A stretch of DNA of 64,000 bases from VRUE01 sp963702705. Its GTDB lineage: Bacteria > Actinomycetota > Thermoleophilia > Solirubrobacterales > 70-9. The notes beneath the pieces are model-generated. The model ran no database searches. It worked only from the letters and a program-made list of their open reading frames with translations, and was not told the origin of the DNA. A program made the position numbers and the translations under genes. This document shows positions 37,729-48,299 of the stretch, piece after piece (positions within the stretch are counted from its first letter, which is position 1; each line of letters starts with the position of its first letter). Location: NCBI GenBank assembly GCA_963702705.1, contig CAVPDR010000002.1, forward strand, positions 310,001 through 374,000, read 5' to 3'.

Positions 37729-38466
37729 CTAGTAGAGGGCTTTGGCTAGGCGGCGGCGGTAGGCCGCTGCGGTGGGGTCGGCCGGGGGTAGCTCGGCTAG
37801 GACGCCTACTAGGGCGCGGCGCAGTTGCTCTCGGGTCTGCTCGTCGGCCTCCGACATCGCCTCCAGCAAGGCGTCGAGGGCGGCTTCGCGGTCGCCGCCG
37901 TCCAGATGCTTGAAGGCCTCGGTGCCGACGCCCGCCTTGGTCAACGCGATCCGCGCGGCGATGCCGTCGGCGGCAAAGTTGCCCTCGTGGCCCTTGACGG
38001 CCTCGAGCGCATCGTCCTCCGCCCCACGCTCGAGGCGCTTGCGGGCCAGGGCCACCGCCACATCCGCGCGGCGGGGCTCCAGTTCGGCCGCCTCGCGCAG
38101 GGATAGCTCGTCGCCGACGGCAAGCAACTCGTCGGCGCGCGAGGGGACAAGCGAGTCGAAGAGCGCTTCGACCTTTGCTTTCGGCACCGCGCCGACGAAC
38201 TCGTCGACCACGGCGCCGTCGCGGAAGGCCTTGACCGCGGGGATCCCCTGCACTCCGTAGCGCGCGGCCAGAGCCTGGTTGGCATCGACGTCGACCTTGG
38301 CCAGAACCACCTGGCCCTCCCGCGCGGCCTCCGCCGCCTCCAGCGCCGGCGTAAGCGTCCGACAGGGCCCACACCACTCGGCCCAGAAGTCGACCACGAC
38401 GGGGACCTGGCGCGAGCGCTCGATCACATCGCGCGCGAAATCCGCCTCGCTGACGTTTACAGACAC
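37729..38466 (-). CDS. Thioredoxin with C-terminal TPR region, YbbN/CnoX type (245 aa)
   Basis: A thioredoxin domain (VVDFWAEWCGPCRTLTPAL, active-site WCGPC at 31-35; GIPAVKAF cis-Pro loop) is followed by about 130 residues of helical tetratricopeptide-like repeats ending in YRRRLAKALY. This is the architecture of the co-chaperone CnoX/YbbN, which protects proteins from oxidation and passes them to chaperonin. I choose GTG at 38466 (SVNVSEADF); longer in-frame upstream sequence is Arg-rich and unlikely. A CATATCC box 8 bases upstream hints at leaderless transcription. Confidence 0.87.
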   Translation of the reverse strand: MSVNVSEADFARDVIERSRQVPVVVDFWAEWCGPCRTLTPALEAAEAAREGQVVLAKVDVDANQALAARYGVQGIPAVKAFRDGAVVDEFVGAVPKAKVEALFDSLVPSRADELLAVGDELSLREAAELEPRRADVAVALARKRLERGAEDDALEAVKGHEGNFAADGIAARIALTKAGVGTEAFKHLDGGDREAALDALLEAMSEADEQTREQLRRALVGVLAELPPADPTAAAYRRRLAKALY

Positions 38467-38624
38467 CGGGGCAGGATATGCAGGCAGCGCACAGCACGAC
38501 CGATGGCGTCTTTGTGCGTGACCCGCCCAGCGCACGTGCTCGCGCTGGGCGGGGAACAGATGGTCCCGCGGCCGCTCTGTTCACGGCAGTCGGGGGAGCA
38601 GGGACTCGGTTAGGCCGGTCTGAT

Positions 38625-39212
38625 CTATCCGGGATAGATGTTCTGCGCGAGTCGATAAGCCACCGTCATCGTCTCGCTTCCACATGTCCCAGACAACGAA
38701 ACCGTGCCGAATAGCTTCGGGGCGCCGCCAGTGATCGAGGTGTCGTTGAGTTTTAAAAGCATCTGGCTAGCGGTGTACAGGCAACCGCCGACCCTGACAC
38801 CAGGCTGACCAAAGCCCTTTTCGGTCACCGTCACTTTCCAGGCGCCGCCACCCCCGGAGACATCTTCAATGTTCATTTCCCACGGAAGGTCTTCCGCGGC
38901 GACCGTGTTGTTGCAGTTGGTGAACGTTGTCCCGCCGAGCACTTCCTCTACCGGCGAGCCGGCTTCCGACAGCTGCTTGAATTCGATGGCCGCGCTTTTA
39001 CAGGTTGCTTCCGACGCTCCGGTGAAGTGCGCAGTAGTGCCGGCTTCCAGCGTGCCGGAGAAGATCTGTCCAGCCACATAATGATTTTCTTCGCACGGCA
39101 CTTCTCCTGATTTTTTGCAGAATCTCCAAGCAGATGCCGAGCTTGCTCCCACAAACGCCATCACGATCATTGCCGCGAGAACGGCAAGACCAAGTCCCTT
39201 TACAAATCTCAT
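38625..39212 (-). CDS. Secreted protein (195 aa), unknown function
   Basis: ATG at 39212 with GAGGGAG 7 bases upstream. A signal peptide (MRFVKGLGLAVLAAMIVMAF, SSASA cleavage near residue 28) is followed by WRFCKKSGEVPCEENHY. Further cysteines lie in ATCKSAAIEF, FTNCNNTV, GGCLYTASQ and SGTCGSE. The motif AEDLPWEMNI parallels EKLPWQTHL of the secreted protein at 3590-4210, suggesting a shared ancestor. The sequence is less GC-rich than its neighbours. Convergence with nothing: it has its own intergenic regions on both sides (38467-38624 shows no feature). No function can be assigned. Confidence 0.82.
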   Translation of the reverse strand: MRFVKGLGLAVLAAMIVMAFVGASSASAWRFCKKSGEVPCEENHYVAGQIFSGTLEAGTTAHFTGASEATCKSAAIEFKQLSEAGSPVEEVLGGTTFTNCNNTVAAEDLPWEMNIEDVSGGGGAWKVTVTEKGFGQPGVRVGGCLYTASQMLLKLNDTSITGGAPKLFGTVSLSGTCGSETMTVAYRLAQNIYPG

Positions 39213-39230
39213 TCGATTCTCCCTCTCATC

Positions 39231-39309
39231 GCACAATTTTGTGCCGAAGCGATCGCCCCGGGGGAAGATGCGTAGCAGGAGAGGGACTTTTAATCAAATT
39301 AATTCGATT
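39231..39309. promoter_or_regulatory. Palindromes in the divergent region before the secreted gene
   Basis: GCACAA/TTGTGC (39231-39236, 39239-39244) lies just upstream of the ribosome-binding site of the gene at 39212. An 18-bp palindrome with 8 of 9 pairs matching, centred on AATTAATT, lies at 39292-39309. A TTGATT-N17-TACGCA pair overlapping the latter could be the promoter. The remainder of 39310-39451 shows nothing clear. Confidence 0.35.
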
Positions 39310-39451
39310 GATGTAGATCCGGAAACATCGCGGACGAAGGCGCCTCGCCGACGTCGATGCAGTTCAGCCTCGTTGGTTAAGCGGCCTTGCAGATCGCCCG
39401 CAGCGCGGTAGCGTGAACCCTGGGCAGGGCAAGCCCAATCGAGGAGGAGAC

Positions 39452-39829
39452 ATGTCGAATGTCGACACCGCCCGGTCCGCCTACGAGGCCTTTGGCCGCG
39501 GTGACCTGGAAGCGCTGAAGGAGATGCTGGCCGCGGACGGCACCTGGTACACATCGGAGGAGCTGCCGCTCGGCGGCGAGACGCAGGGCAGCGACGCAAT
39601 CGTCGGGAACTTCGCGCAGATCCCCAACTACTGGTCGTCCTTCAGCGTCGACCCCGAGGAGTTCATCGACGCCGGCGAGTGGGTGGTGATTCGCGGCACC
39701 CAGCGCGCCGGCAACGACAGCGGCAGCTTCGAGGCCCCGTTCGCCCACCTGATGAAGTTCGCCGATGGCAAGATCGTGCGCGGCGAGTTCTACTCAGACA
39801 GCGCCAAGGCCGCCAAGGTCCTGGCCTAG
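39452..39829 (+). CDS. SnoaL-like / NTF2-fold protein (125 aa)
   Basis: ATG at 39452 with GAGGAGGAG about 5 bases upstream. The sequence MSNVDTARSAYEAFGRGDLEALKEMLAADGTWY is typical of the SnoaL-like ketosteroid-isomerase superfamily. A second strand pattern follows in EFIDAGEWVVIRGTQRAG and HLMKFADGKIVRGEFYSD. Members range from isomerases to binding proteins, so the reaction is unknown. It ends 27 bases before the convergent uvrB stop codon. Confidence 0.85.
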   Translation: MSNVDTARSAYEAFGRGDLEALKEMLAADGTWYTSEELPLGGETQGSDAIVGNFAQIPNYWSSFSVDPEEFIDAGEWVVIRGTQRAGNDSGSFEAPFAHLMKFADGKIVRGEFYSDSAKAAKVLA

Positions 39830-39856
39830 GGCCAGCGGGCGTAGGAAGCGGGAGCC

Positions 39857-41854
<1,998 letters not shown>

Positions 41855-41891
41855 CCGCTGACCATAGCGAGCGGTTTAGACTGCGCCGCCG

Positions 41892-42260
41892 ATGACCCGT
41901 TCGCAGAAAGCCCTCGCAGGCTTCTTCGCCTTTGCCGGGACGATGCACTTCGTCATCCCGCGCCGCTACGAATCGATCATGCCGCCGTCGCTGCCGCGCC
42001 ACCGCGAGGCCGTGATCGTCAGCGGAGTCGCCGAGATCGTCGGCGGCGCCGCCGTTCTGGCACCGGCGACGCGGCGCTTCAGCCGCTGGTGGCTGCTGGC
42101 TCTGCTGGTCGCCGTCTTCCCCGCCAACGTCCACATGGCGGTCAACCCTGAGCAGGTCAAGGGCTGGGACCCAAAGCGGATCCCGCGCTGGGCGCTGTGG
42201 GCACGACTGCCGCTGCAGCCGTTGGCGATGCTGTGGGTCTGGCGCGCGACGCGCGACTAA
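41892..42260 (+). CDS. Small DoxX-like membrane protein (122 aa)
   Basis: Three or four hydrophobic segments are visible: ALAGFFAFAGTMHFVIP, EAVIVSGVAEIVGGAAVLAP, WWLLALLVAVFPANVHMAV, and the C-terminal LWARLPLQPLAMLWVW. The NxHM and H-FVIP signatures match the DoxX/MauE-type family of small integral-membrane proteins, whose role is mostly unknown (some interact with oxidoreductases). Divergent from uvrB. Confidence 0.78.
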   Translation: MTRSQKALAGFFAFAGTMHFVIPRRYESIMPPSLPRHREAVIVSGVAEIVGGAAVLAPATRRFSRWWLLALLVAVFPANVHMAVNPEQVKGWDPKRIPRWALWARLPLQPLAMLWVWRATRD

Positions 42261-42283
42261 GACGTAATATAAACGCGCGGTTT

Positions 42284-42327
42284 TGTCTGTGAATGTTTTG
42301 GCTGTAGCGCTTCTGTATTCGCAGACA
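42284..42327. promoter_or_regulatory. Inverted repeat in front of the XRE regulator
   Basis: Half sites TGTCTGTGAAT (42284-42294) and ATTCGCAGACA (42317-42327) match at 10 of 11 paired positions. They are spaced 33 bp centre to centre, about three helical turns, in an AT-rich stretch that ends 13 bases before the regulator's ATG. A natural candidate for an autoregulatory operator. Confidence 0.5.
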
Positions 42328-42340
42328 GAGAATTCCCGGA

Positions 42341-42589
42341 ATGAAACCACGCGAGCGATTTGCAATCAATCTGCGCAAAGCGCGCAAAAAGAAGGGCATC
42401 TCACAGGAGGAGCTGGGCTTTCTCTGCGACCTGCACCGGACCGAGATCTCCCTGCTCGAGCGCGGTGGTCGCGAGCCTCGATTTGGCACGATGGTCAAGC
42501 TCGCCGGCTCCCTCGACACGACCCTCGAACAGCTTGGCGAAGGGGTCACCTGGCTACCGGACAAGACCCGCTACCAGTTCAAAAAATAG
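42341..42589 (+). CDS. XRE-family helix-turn-helix regulator (82 aa)
   Basis: A complete Cro/C1-type HTH occupies residues 8-65 (INLRKARKKKGISQEELG, LHRTEISLLERGGREPRFGTM). It closely resembles small stand-alone regulators or antitoxin-like proteins; no toxin gene is adjacent. It has no room for a ligand domain. Its stop codon abuts the stop codon of the convergent gene at 42590. The inverted repeat at 42284-42327 suggests it represses itself. Confidence 0.87.
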   Translation: MKPRERFAINLRKARKKKGISQEELGFLCDLHRTEISLLERGGREPRFGTMVKLAGSLDTTLEQLGEGVTWLPDKTRYQFKK

Positions 42590-43114
42590 CTACGGCAGGA
42601 ACTGTTCGAGGAAGCTCTGGGCCGGTCCGAGGAAGCTTTCGGCGCTGTCGAGGAGGGAGCGGGCGTTCTGAATGAGTTCGATCGCCCGGTCGAGAGGGAT
42701 GCTCCTAACCGTGTCGCGCAGGGGCGCGGCTAGAAGGGGATTGAGAGCTCCCGCCTGTTCGGCATCGTTGATCGCGCGCAGGAGGCCGGCACGGATCGCC
42801 CTGGCAAGCTCCGCGTCGTCGATTCCGTAGCGCTTGGTGAAGCTTTCGCGCGCCTCCGGTGTGGCGAGCGCCTGAGCCAGAGCCTCCCTGCTCACCCCGA
42901 GCTTGCAGGCGGCGCCGTCGAGGGCCGAGAGCGAGAACTGCTCGGCGATCTGGTCGAGTCCTTCCGGGTTGCGCCAAGGCCGGTGCTTGCAGGGGTCTTG
43001 CGTCTTCGCCGGGGCGTAGGAGCTGCCACCGGCGGCGAAATAGATGCCCGTCAGCGCGACCGCCGAGACGATCGCCGCGACCACGAGCGCCCGCGCCCGG
43101 GCCTCGCCGCTCAC
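42590..43114 (-). CDS. Membrane-anchored protein with helical domain (174 aa), unknown function
   Basis: An N-terminal transmembrane segment (ALVVAAIVSAVALTGIYFAAG, about 9-29) is followed by a soluble, helix-rich extracytoplasmic part. Two cysteines (KTQDPCKH, DGAACKLG) could form a disulfide. The start overlaps the MFS transporter stop by four bases (ATGA), so the two are coupled. The context suggests an accessory subunit of the transporter or a wall protein, but no family is recognised. Confidence 0.75.
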   Translation of the reverse strand: MSGEARARALVVAAIVSAVALTGIYFAAGGSSYAPAKTQDPCKHRPWRNPEGLDQIAEQFSLSALDGAACKLGVSREALAQALATPEARESFTKRYGIDDAELARAIRAGLLRAINDAEQAGALNPLLAAPLRDTVRSIPLDRAIELIQNARSLLDSAESFLGPAQSFLEQFLP

Positions 43115-44484
43115 AGGTCCACCCTCCGCGCCAAACCGATCGGGATCAGAGAGAGCAGGCCGATCAGCGCCGCCAGGCCGAACGAGGGGCTGAAGGCGTG
43201 AGTGGCGCCGCGGTTGAGCTGGTCCTGCAGTTCTTCGCGCAGCTGAATCAGTTCGTCGCGTTCGCCAGGATCGCTGGGGAGCGGTTCGAAGGCGGAGCGG
43301 ATCGTCGGCACCTTGCCCTTCTCTTCTTCCAGGTGCGACGCGATCCGCCCGGCAAGGCCGATCTTCAGCAGCGGCGAGACCGGCGAGTCGAGGATCACCG
43401 CGGTGCCGGCATCGATCGCATCGCTGCGCTGCTGGGCTATGTCATGGGTGAAGAGCGGGGTCACGGCGAGAATTCCGATTACCACCCCGGCGTGGCGGGC
43501 GGAGATCGTCCAGCCACCGTGGATCGCCTGCGGGGCGCGGCCGGACAGCGCCGTCTCGGTCAGCGCCGAGAGCACCAGGGCAAGCCCGATGCCGACCATC
43601 ACCTGCGGTGGCACTGTCAGCGCCACCTCGGCCTTCGGCAGCAGTGCCAGGCCGCCGAGGCCGCCGGAGACGAAGATCGCACCAGCCGCGGCGCGCGCCC
43701 GCGCGCTCGGCACCAGGCGATCGAGCCGGCTGCCGAGCAGGGCCGAAAGCGGCATCACGCTGACCACGATCGCGGCACCGATCGGACTCAGCCGCCAGCC
43801 CTCGATCAGGAGCAGGACGAGCAGGAAGAGCGCCCCGGCGATCGCCGCCGAGACCAGCGCCAGAGCCAGGTTCGCGAGCAGGTGCGGACGGCCGGTGCGG
43901 CGCAGCTCGGTCGAGAGCACGCCGGTGGCGGCCTCGTGCTTGGCGACGGCGAGGATCGGGACCGCGGCGGCCAGGGCAAGCGGCACCTGGATCAGGAAGA
44001 TCGACTGCCAGGAGACCATCTGGGTGAGCAAGCCGCCCACGGCGGGCCCAAGGGCCGCCCCGGTTGCCCCCGCGGTCGCCCAGAGGGTCGCCGCCCGCCG
44101 CTCGGACCCGACCGTGGCCGGCAGCAGCTCGAGCACCGCGGTCACCGCGAGGGCGCCGCCGAGGGCCTGAATCGAGCGCGCCGCGATCAGGGTCGAGAGC
44201 GTCTCCGAGGCAGCGCAGGCGAGGCCGGCGCCGGCGAAGACCGCAAGGCCGACCGCGGCGGCCCTGCCCGGCCCGACTCGGCGCGCCAGGTGGGCGGCGG
44301 GAACGGCCGCCAGCGCCATCACCAGGTTGAACGAGACGAGCACCCAGCTGACCCCGGCGACGCTGGTGTCGAGTTCGCGGTAGATCTCCGGCAGCGCGAG
44401 GACGACGATCGAGGAATCGGCCAGGACCAGGCCGACTGCAAGGGCGAGGGCGGCGACGCGCGGTTTGGGGGCCTCGGGGTTCAG
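43111..44484 (-). CDS. MFS efflux transporter (DHA2 type), probable CTG start
   Basis: The first helix (PRVAALALAVGLVLADSSIVV) and LALPEIYRELDTSVAGVSWVL match the N terminus of drug:H+ antiporter family 2, with about 12-14 helices in all. Motif A-like loop AHLARRVGPGRAA and RSIQALGGALAV are present. No ATG, GTG or TTG precedes the first helix in frame. The CTG at 44484 overlaps the transglycosylase stop (CTGA) and has AAGGAG 8 bases upstream, giving 457 residues. The first conventional start (44343) would cut off helix 1. A large extracytoplasmic loop near residues 345-420 is unusual. Confidence 0.8.
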   Translation of the reverse strand: MNPEAPKPRVAALALAVGLVLADSSIVVLALPEIYRELDTSVAGVSWVLVSFNLVMALAAVPAAHLARRVGPGRAAAVGLAVFAGAGLACAASETLSTLIAARSIQALGGALAVTAVLELLPATVGSERRAATLWATAGATGAALGPAVGGLLTQMVSWQSIFLIQVPLALAAAVPILAVAKHEAATGVLSTELRRTGRPHLLANLALALVSAAIAGALFLLVLLLIEGWRLSPIGAAIVVSVMPLSALLGSRLDRLVPSARARAAAGAIFVSGGLGGLALLPKAEVALTVPPQVMVGIGLALVLSALTETALSGRAPQAIHGGWTISARHAGVVIGILAVTPLFTHDIAQQRSDAIDAGTAVILDSPVSPLLKIGLAGRIASHLEEEKGKVPTIRSAFEPLPSDPGERDELIQLREELQDQLNRGATHAFSPSFGLAALIGLLSLIPIGLARRVDL

Positions 44485-45080
44485 TAGCCCAGCTCCTTGG
44501 CGTACTTGTCGCGATAGGCGCGCTGCTTTTCCAGCACCTCTTCGACGTAGGCGCGGGTTTCGGGGAACGGGATCGCCTCGACGGTCAATTCGCTGCCGCC
44601 CCAGTTGTCGACGTTGGTCGGACCGGCGTTGTATGCGGCGAGCGCCGCGACCACGTCGCCGTCGTAGCGGTGGAGCAGTTCGCGCAGGCGGTAGGTGCCG
44701 TAGCGGATGTTGATTTCAGGGTCGGAGAGGTCGCCGAGCTTGAAGGTGGTGCCACCGCTGTGGCGCTCGACGTCCTGCGCCGTTTCCGGGGTGATCTGCA
44801 TCAGGCCGCGCGCACCGGCGCTGGAAGTGCGGTCGCTGAACTTCGACTCGGCGTAGATCACGGCGGCGATCAGCGCCGCATCGATCCCCTTTTCGCGCGA
44901 CTGCTGGCGGATCACGTCCTCGTGGCGCAGGGGCAGGGTGAGCTCCTGTATCGCCCGGTCCACCGTTCCCACCAATCCCAGTGCCACGCCGGCGACGATA
45001 CCGGCGGCGACCACGGCCGCGCCCACGGCAAGGCGCAGCCTTCTCCGTTTCCTAACCAGGCGCTTTCGCCCCCCGCTCAT
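44481..45080 (-). CDS. Lytic transglycosylase, Slt/MltE type (199 aa)
   Basis: A basic cytoplasmic start (MSGGRKRLVRKRRRLR) and one membrane anchor (about 17-38) precede an SLT domain: catalytic Glu78 in AAVIYAESKFS, then SSAGARGLMQITPETA, INIRYGTYRLRELL and ALAAYNAGPTNVDNW. It cleaves the MurNAc-GlcNAc bond of peptidoglycan with anhydro ring formation. Four-base overlaps with coaE upstream and with the MFS gene downstream. Confidence 0.93.
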   Translation of the reverse strand: MSGGRKRLVRKRRRLRLAVGAAVVAAGIVAGVALGLVGTVDRAIQELTLPLRHEDVIRQQSREKGIDAALIAAVIYAESKFSDRTSSAGARGLMQITPETAQDVERHSGGTTFKLGDLSDPEINIRYGTYRLRELLHRYDGDVVAALAAYNAGPTNVDNWGGSELTVEAIPFPETRAYVEEVLEKQRAYRDKYAKELGY

Positions 45081-45655
45081 CCCCTCAGCTTCGCGACCAA
45101 GGCGGACAGCCGCCGCTCCAGCTCCTCGGGCGTGCCGTCGTTCTCGATCACGTGCGCAGCCCGCTCGGCCTTCTCCTCCTGCGACAGCTGGCGAGCCTCG
45201 CGCTCGCCCACCAGCGTGTGCCCTCTAGCCTCAGCCCGAGCGCGGCGCACCTCATCGGCGGTGACGACAGCGACCGTGGTGTCGAAAACGGGCGCCATCT
45301 CCCCCTCAAAGAGCAACGGCACCTCGACCACGGCGACATCGGTATCTCCGGGCAAGGAGCCAAGCCAAGTGCCGATGCGCTCTCCGACCAAGGGGTGGAT
45401 CTGCGACTCGAGCCAAGCAAGCTCATCTGGGTCGGCAAACACGATCCCACCGACCTTGTTCCGGTCGACCCGCCCCTCAGGCGCGACGTCCTCCCCCCAC
45501 CGCTCCGTCAACCGCCCGATCAGCGGTTCGGAATCCAACAGCTCATGCACCACCGCGTCGCTGGAAATAGTGGCCGCCCCCAAGCGCTCAAAAGCAGCAA
45601 GCGCAGTGGACTTCCCAGCCGCGATACCACCGGTCAGCCCGATAGTGACCGGCAA
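45077..45655 (-). CDS. coaE: Dephospho-CoA kinase
   Basis: Last step of CoA synthesis. Walker A TGGIAAGKST at 8-17, SSDAVVHELL, the lid region FADPDELAWLESQIHPLV and VEVPLLFEG are all typical; 192 residues is normal. Follows rpsA by 6 bases and overlaps the transglycosylase gene. Confidence 0.95.
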   Translation of the reverse strand: MPVTIGLTGGIAAGKSTALAAFERLGAATISSDAVVHELLDSEPLIGRLTERWGEDVAPEGRVDRNKVGGIVFADPDELAWLESQIHPLVGERIGTWLGSLPGDTDVAVVEVPLLFEGEMAPVFDTTVAVVTADEVRRARAEARGHTLVGEREARQLSQEEKAERAAHVIENDGTPEELERRLSALVAKLRG

Positions 45656-45661
45656 AACGAG

Positions 45662-47080
45662 CTAAGACTCGGAGGGTTCCTCAGCGGGAGCCTCAGCCTC
45701 AACGGCCGGCTCCTCAACAGCAGGCTCTTCGGCAACCTCAGCCGGAGCCTCCTCAGCCACCGGAGCCTCAACCTCAACCTCGGAAGCCTCCTCGGCCACG
45801 GGAGCCTCCTCAACCTCAGGAGCCGGGGCCTCCTCGGCGACAGGACCCGCGGGCGCGGCCTCCGAACCCTCGGCCGAAGCCTCCGATTCGTCAGCCACTC
45901 CCTCGGAAGCCTCCTGAATCTGCGCGCCGAGATCGCCCATCGGCATCTTCTGCTCCTCAACCTGCTTGATGCTCAGCGAGAGCCTGCGCCGCTCCTCGTC
46001 GATCTCGAGAATCTTCACGTCGAGCGAAGCACCCGGCTCGACAACCTCGCTGGGGCTCTCGACATGGTGGTCGGCAAGCTCGGAGATGTGCACGAGGCCC
46101 TCGACTCCGGGCAGGATCTCGACAAAGGCACCGAAGGCGACGACCTTGGTTACCTGGCCGGCGAGCACGTCTCCCGGCCGGTGGGCGCTGATCACCCGCT
46201 GCCAGGGGTCCTCCTGGGTCTGCTTGAGGCCCAGTGAGATGCGCTGGCGGTCGCGGTCGATGTCGAGCACCTTGATCCGCACGCTGTCGCCGATCGCCAC
46301 CACCTCGGAGGGGTGGTTGACGTGACTCCAGGAAAGCTCTGAGATGTGGATCAGGCCGTCGATGCCGTCGAGGTCGACGAAGGCGCCGAAATCGACGATG
46401 TTGGAGATCTTGCCCTCGACGACCTGACCGGGCTCGAGGCGACCAAGGATCTGCTCGCGCACCTCCTTGCGCTCTTCCTCCAGCACCGCGCGGCGCGAGA
46501 GCACGACGTTGTTGCGGCTGCGGTTGAGCTCGATCACTTTGCACTCGAGCGTCTGGCCCATGAACTCGTCGAGGTTGTGGACGCGGCGGATGTCGACCAG
46601 CGAGGCGGGCAGGAAGCCGCGCACCCCGAGGTCGAGGATCAGTCCGCCCTTGACCACCTCGATCACGTTGCCTTCGACCGGTTCGCCCGACTCGGCTGCG
46701 GCCTCGATGCGGCGCCATGCCTTCTCAAAGCGGGCGCGCTTCTTGGAGAGGACGAGGCGGCCGTCGGAGTCTTCCTTGGTCAGGACGAGGGCATCGACCT
46801 CTTCGCCCGGCTCGACCTCATCGGCCGGGTTGACCGACTTGCGGATCGAGAGCTCGTGCGAGGGGATGACCCCCTCCGACTTGTAGCCGATGTCGACCAG
46901 GACCTCGTCCTTGTCGATCCGCACCACCTTGCCCTTGACGACATCGCCCTCCTCGAAGGAGACCATCGTCGCGGCATAGTTGGGCACGACCTTGCCGTCG
47001 ATTTCCAGCAGCAGCCCGTTGGATCCCTCCACGGGCGTTCCGGTTGGCGCAGGCGCGATCAATGTGTCGGTCGGGGACAC
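45662..47080 (-). CDS. rpsA: 30S ribosomal protein S1
   Basis: Four S1 (OB-fold) repeats: GDVVKGKVVRIDKDEVLVDIG, GEPVEGNVIEVVKGGLILDLG, GQVVEGKISNIVDFGAFVDLD and GDVLAGQVTKVVAFGAFVEI. The fourth is followed by a ~85-residue acidic, Glu/Ala/Pro/Val-rich tail (EEAPVAEEA repeats). S1 binds mRNA leaders during initiation. The GTG at 47080 (MSPTDTL) is chosen; a GTG at 47128 is possible but would overlap the divergent oxidoreductase gene. No ribosome-binding site is seen, and a CATTAT box just upstream suggests a leaderless transcript. Leads an operon with coaE, the transglycosylase, the MFS transporter and the 174-aa protein. Confidence 0.93.
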   Translation of the reverse strand: MSPTDTLIAPAPTGTPVEGSNGLLLEIDGKVVPNYAATMVSFEEGDVVKGKVVRIDKDEVLVDIGYKSEGVIPSHELSIRKSVNPADEVEPGEEVDALVLTKEDSDGRLVLSKKRARFEKAWRRIEAAAESGEPVEGNVIEVVKGGLILDLGVRGFLPASLVDIRRVHNLDEFMGQTLECKVIELNRSRNNVVLSRRAVLEEERKEVREQILGRLEPGQVVEGKISNIVDFGAFVDLDGIDGLIHISELSWSHVNHPSEVVAIGDSVRIKVLDIDRDRQRISLGLKQTQEDPWQRVISAHRPGDVLAGQVTKVVAFGAFVEILPGVEGLVHISELADHHVESPSEVVEPGASLDVKILEIDEERRRLSLSIKQVEEQKMPMGDLGAQIQEASEGVADESEASAEGSEAAPAGPVAEEAPAPEVEEAPVAEEASEVEVEAPVAEEAPAEVAEEPAVEEPAVEAEAPAEEPSES

Positions 47081-47108
47081 GGCGGCGAATAATGGCAGAA
47101 TCGAGCGC

Positions 47109-48299
47109 GTGCCAGTTCGAGCCACCAAACGGGGCGAGGAGAGGACTCCTCTCGACGGCAGCCACGACGTCCTGATCTGCGGCGCCAGCTTCGCCGGGCT
47201 CGCGGTGGCGCGGGAGCTGACCGGCTCTGGCGCCGACGTGCTGATCGTCGACCGCTACGAGATCGGCGAGCGGCAGACCTCCGCCTGCGGCATCCCGACC
47301 GAGTGGCTGCGGGCGATGGGACTGATGGAGTCCGAGCGCCAGCGCTTCGACTCGCTGCTGATGCGCACCCCCCACGGCGATGCGCGCTTCCCCCTCCCCT
47401 TCACCTTCTCCACCTTCGACTACCGCGAGCTCTGCGAGCTGCTCTGGCGCGACTGCGATGCCCGCTTCGAGACAGCCAAGGTCGACGGCCGAGCGCGGCC
47501 GGCCAACGGCGACGGCGCGATCGCGATCGAAACCGACCGCGGCACGATCTCCGCGCCGCTCGTCGTCGACGCGCTCGGCTGGCGACGGATGCTTGCCGTC
47601 GGCGACGGCTTCCAGCCGCCCGACGCGCCGCTCTCACGCGGCCTCGAGGTCCACCCCGAGGGCCAGGGCGAGGATCTCGAGATCTGGATCGACCGACGCT
47701 ACGTGCCTGCCGGCTACGGCTGGTCTTTCCCGGCCCGCGACGAGCTGCGGATCGGCGTCGGCTCCTTCGACCCCCGCTTCCACGTCCGCGAGACGACCGA
47801 GCTGCTGGCCGAGGACCTCGACGCCGAGCGGGTCCGCTACCAGGGCAACTGGATCCCCCACAAGCTGCGCCGCGGCACCGAGGGCGGCATCTTCTTCGCC
47901 GGCGACTCGGCCGGCCACTGCCTGCCGCTCAGCGCCGAGGGCATCCGCACGGCGCTCTACTTCGGCATCGCCCTCGGTCGCGAGTTGCGCGGCGTCCTCG
48001 ACGGCTGGCAGGACCGCGAGGCGGCGGCCGCCCGCTACGCCGAGTTCAACGACTCGCACGAGTGGAAGTTCCGCTGGATGCTGCGGGTGCAGCGACTCGT
48101 GCCGAAGATCCCGCCGCGGGTGCTGGGGCCGATGATCAAGCTGCTCGCCGCCAAGCGCTTCATCCACTGGTCTTTCAATCATTACCTGCAGATCGCGCCG
48201 CCGGAGTTCGCCGCCGGCTCAGCGCACGATCAGAACGGTGCCGGCGAGCAGCAGGACGACGCCGGCGACGCGCTCCGGGCTGAGCGGAACCTGGTCTAG
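47109..48299 (+). CDS. FAD-dependent oxidoreductase, geranylgeranyl-reductase-like (396 aa)
   Basis: The FAD-binding start DVLICGASFAGLAVARELTG (about 20-40), VLIVDRYEIGERQTSACGIP, and the late motif FFAGDSAGHCLPLSAEGIRTAL place it with the geranylgeranyl reductase/PHBH group. Such enzymes reduce isoprenoid chains or hydroxylate aromatics; the substrate here is unknown. GTG start at 47109 lies 28 bases from the divergent rpsA start. The last ~27 residues are encoded antisense to the end of the DMT transporter gene, an 81-bp convergent overlap. Confidence 0.85.
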   Translation: MPVRATKRGEERTPLDGSHDVLICGASFAGLAVARELTGSGADVLIVDRYEIGERQTSACGIPTEWLRAMGLMESERQRFDSLLMRTPHGDARFPLPFTFSTFDYRELCELLWRDCDARFETAKVDGRARPANGDGAIAIETDRGTISAPLVVDALGWRRMLAVGDGFQPPDAPLSRGLEVHPEGQGEDLEIWIDRRYVPAGYGWSFPARDELRIGVGSFDPRFHVRETTELLAEDLDAERVRYQGNWIPHKLRRGTEGGIFFAGDSAGHCLPLSAEGIRTALYFGIALGRELRGVLDGWQDREAAAARYAEFNDSHEWKFRWMLRVQRLVPKIPPRVLGPMIKLLAAKRFIHWSFNHYLQIAPPEFAAGSAHDQNGAGEQQDDAGDALRAERNLV

